DNA from: Chloroflexota bacterium | Lineage (GTDB): Bacteria > Chloroflexota > Anaerolineae > B4-G1 | Direction: 5' to 3' | DNA: 7,457 nucleotides | Assembly (NCBI GenBank): GCA_011046405.1 | Contig: DSAR01000021.1 | Coordinates: forward strand, 1-7,457 | Shown here: one piece after another, positions 6,351-7,457 of the stretch | How the letters are laid out: each line of letters starts with the position of its first letter | Numbering within the stretch: position 1 is the stretch's first letter | Notes under the pieces: generated by a model | The model's database searches: none | What the model was told of the DNA's origin: nothing | What the model saw: the letters and a program-made list of their open reading frames with translations, nothing else | Translations under genes and position numbers: made by a program

Positions 6351-6602
6351 ATGACTGAATTCGAATGGACCGAGAAGCAGGGCCAATACCTGGCCTTCAT
6401 CTACAACTATACCGCCATCCACGGCCAACCGCCGTCGGAACTGGATATGCAGCGTCACTTTCGCGTGACACCGCCCACGGTGCACCAGATGGTGCTCAAG
6501 TTGGAGGAGAAAGGGCTCATCAGCCGGACGCCGAGGAAGGCCCGCACCATCCGGGTACTGGTGCCGCCGGAAGATCTGCCGGTACTCAAGAGGAGGACGT
6601 GA
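6351..6602 (+). CDS. Stand-alone LexA-type winged-helix DNA-binding protein
   Basis: An 83-residue protein corresponding to the N-terminal LexA DNA-binding domain alone. WTEKQGQYLAFIYNY (residues 6-20) matches the first helix. GQPPSELDMQRHF (25-37) is the turn and second helix. VTPPTVHQMVLKLEEKGLI (39-57) holds the recognition helix, and SRTPRKARTIRVL (58-70) the wing. The C-terminal LexA peptidase (Ser-Lys) domain and the Ala-Gly cleavage site are missing. It therefore cannot undergo RecA-stimulated self-cleavage and should not be called the SOS repressor. It is a complete small gene with its own AAAGGAG (6338-6344), 6 bases before the ATG. Its TGA overlaps the ATG of a 31-codon ORF, a coupling arrangement. 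Target operators are not evident; the palindromic DNA just downstream (6620-6779) is a candidate but unproven. Confidence 0.87.
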   Translation: MTEFEWTEKQGQYLAFIYNYTAIHGQPPSELDMQRHFRVTPPTVHQMVLKLEEKGLISRTPRKARTIRVLVPPEDLPVLKRRT

Positions 6603-6697
6603 TGATCCAGGTTGACCGGGACGTGATCGTCATCAACTGGAGTTTTCCACTTAAGAATTCGGAAGTCTTCCGTCGAGTATTTCAGAAGCAAAGTTGA
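6602..6697 (+). CDS. Possible 31-residue small protein, translationally coupled
   Basis: The start ATG shares its A with the TGA stop of the LexA-like gene (TGATG). It is preceded by AGGAGG (6591-6596) at 5 bases, the strongest Shine-Dalgarno match in the window. The frame encodes MIQVDRDVIVINWSFPLKNS... and stops after 31 residues; I recognise no family. Codons from about residue 7 onward lie inside the inverted-repeat region 6620-6779. The present 3' end may therefore be a replacement of an older, longer gene by repeat DNA. It is either a real coupled small protein or the stub of a truncated gene. Confidence 0.45.
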   Translation: MIQVDRDVIVINWSFPLKNSEVFRRVFQKQS

Positions 6698-6779
6698 TTG
6701 ACTATCACGTCAAAATCGGCTGTTCAATGCGCCTTTTGAGACTTCCGAATTCTAATGACGATTGACTGGAAAACTCCAG
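6620..6779. repeat. Compound inverted-repeat region with alternative pairings
   Basis: Three long inverted pairs are visible. Arm 6637-6649 (CTGGAGTTTTCCA) pairs perfectly with 6767-6779. Arm 6655-6668 (GAATTCGGAAGTCT) pairs perfectly with 6739-6752. Arm 6620-6637 (GACGTGATCGTCATCAAC) pairs with 6693-6711 apart from one mismatch and one extra base. The first two nest; the third crosses the second, so the pairings compete. CGGAAGTCTTCCG (6660-6672) is itself a palindrome, and CAAAA/TTTTG (6711-6715/6734-6738) closes an inner hairpin. It overlaps the end of the small ORF. It could be a mobile palindromic element, an attenuator or terminator-like structure, or a regulator-binding region; no T-tract follows. 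Confidence 0.7.
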
Positions 6780-6963
6780 GTCATCAAGCCCCAACAGCCA
6801 ATGCTGGATTGGATCAACTGCAATGTGGGACTAAGTTCAATACGGTTTGATTAAGCACTTTACAACAGTGTAAGGCGGATTGGCATTCTGCCCTACTTTT
6901 ACCCCGACTTTTTGAGAAGATACCTTTTGACAGCGGTGCTAAAGCCAGAAATGAGGTCATTGG
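6698..6963. other. Spacer before the hemolysin III-like gene
   Basis: No protein gene is supported here, and the base composition is visibly AT-richer than the genes. The left part is the right half of the palindromic region. Further right are two small hairpins: CCAACAGC-CAAT-GCTG(GA)TTGG at 6791-6812, and GGCGGA-TTGGCAT-TCTGCC at 6874-6892 followed by CTACTTTTA, a weak terminator-like shape for the upstream unit. TTGACA (6927-6932) could be a -35 for the next gene, but no good -10 sits 16-18 bases downstream, so a promoter is not called. Confidence 0.5.
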
Positions 6964-7457
6964 ATGAAAGCACGATTGAAAAACTTAAAAGATCGGACGA
7001 TCACGGGACTTTACTCATTGGGCGAGGAGATCGTTCATGGCATTACTCACGGCATCGGCGCCGGACTGAGTGTCGCTGGCCTGACGTTGTTGGTCGTTCT
7101 GGCTGTCTTGTACGGCAACGTGTGCCAGGTCGTCAGTTTCAGTATCTACGGGTCCACGCTGGTGATCCTGTATCTGGCCTCGACGTTATACCACAGTTTC
7201 CAGGAGCCGGGTGTGAAGCGGGTCTTCAAAATCATCGACCACGCCGCTATTTTCCTGCTCATCGCGGGTACGTATACGCCCTTTCTCCTGGTTGGGGTGC
7301 GAGGCGCCTGGGGCTGGACGCTGTTGATCATTATCTGGGGTATGGCCATCTTGGGTGTGGCTTTCAAGGTTCTGTTTATTCATCGCTTCCAGAAGTTATC
7401 GGTATTGGCCTACGTGTTGATGGGCTGGGTGGGGGTAGTGGGGGCGAAGGAACTGTG
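6964..7457 (+). CDS. trhA: Hemolysin III / TrhA family (PAQR) membrane protein, 3' end outside window
   Basis: The first 164 codons of an integral membrane protein of the HlyIII/YqfA/TrhA family, bacterial relatives of the PAQR receptors. Members are linked to membrane homeostasis and are metal-dependent by virtue of conserved histidines. Visible family marks are YSLGEEIVHGITHGIGA (17-33, H25 and H29), LASTLYHSF (71-79, the S73-x3-H77 pair), IDHAAIFLLIAGTYTPF (91-107, D92-H93) and W/G-rich helices after it. Hydrophobic segments fall near 31-50, 56-76, 93-112, 117-136 and 146-160. The final His pair near the usual C-terminus is beyond the window. GAGG (6953-6956), 7 bases upstream, supports the ATG at 6964. 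No frame break occurs in the visible part. It is probably an independent gene, since about 266 bases of spacer precede it. Confidence 0.93.
   Translation, partial: MKARLKNLKDRTITGLYSLGEEIVHGITHGIGAGLSVAGLTLLVVLAVLYGNVCQVVSFSIYGSTLVILYLASTLYHSFQEPGVKRVFKIIDHAAIFLLIAGTYTPFLLVGVRGAWGWTLLIIIWGMAILGVAFKVLFIHRFQKLSVLAYVLMGWVGVVGAKEL

Overview
The window looks like a chromosomal piece of a GC-rich bacterium, most likely a Chloroflexota member (Anaerolineae-like). The clues are a GC-rich, mostly co-oriented gene set; an acidic linker of the VEVTREVEVEV type that is common after lipoprotein cysteines in that phylum; and an intergenic TTCGACTACGCTCAGGACAG-type dispersed repeat. The taxon is an inference from these signatures, not from a marker gene. 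All seven supported protein genes and the one small ORF read left to right.

Layout. A near-consensus sigma-A promoter (170-198) drives a DUF456 membrane protein (276-788) and a 75-residue, arginine-rich two-helix membrane protein (795-1022). A 340-base gap (1023-1360) holds repeat debris, including a palindromic repeat apparently broken by a second small repeat with a 6-bp direct duplication, and a possible ECF-type promoter. Next is a tightly linked pair: an ECF sigma factor (1361-2080) and, 3 bases later, a 1211-residue protein (2084-5719). This protein joins a cytoplasmic zinc-finger anti-sigma domain through one membrane helix to an extracytoplasmic alpha-2-macroglobulin-like (A2M) array. 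The array is interrupted near the expected bait-region position by a predicted six-helix membrane bundle, resumes with a second A2M domain, and ends with no thioester domain. After this come a SEC-C zinc-motif protein (5762-6310), a stand-alone LexA-type winged-helix protein (6351-6602) whose stop overlaps the start of a 31-codon ORF (6602-6697), a strongly palindromic region (6620-6779), a gene-free stretch, and a hemolysin III/TrhA-type (PAQR) membrane protein that runs off the right edge (6964-7457).

How the genes may work together. The most notable unit is the sigma/anti-sigma pair. Zinc-finger anti-sigma factors hold ECF sigma factors inactive until a signal, often proteolysis, releases them. 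Here the outside part of the anti-sigma is built from A2M modules, a family otherwise known for protease trapping and surface defence. The natural hypothesis is an envelope sensor in which a protease or surface attack on the A2M part frees the sigma factor. The downstream SEC-C and LexA-like genes are closely spaced on the same strand and could be co-transcribed, but nothing in the sequence ties their function to the sensor.
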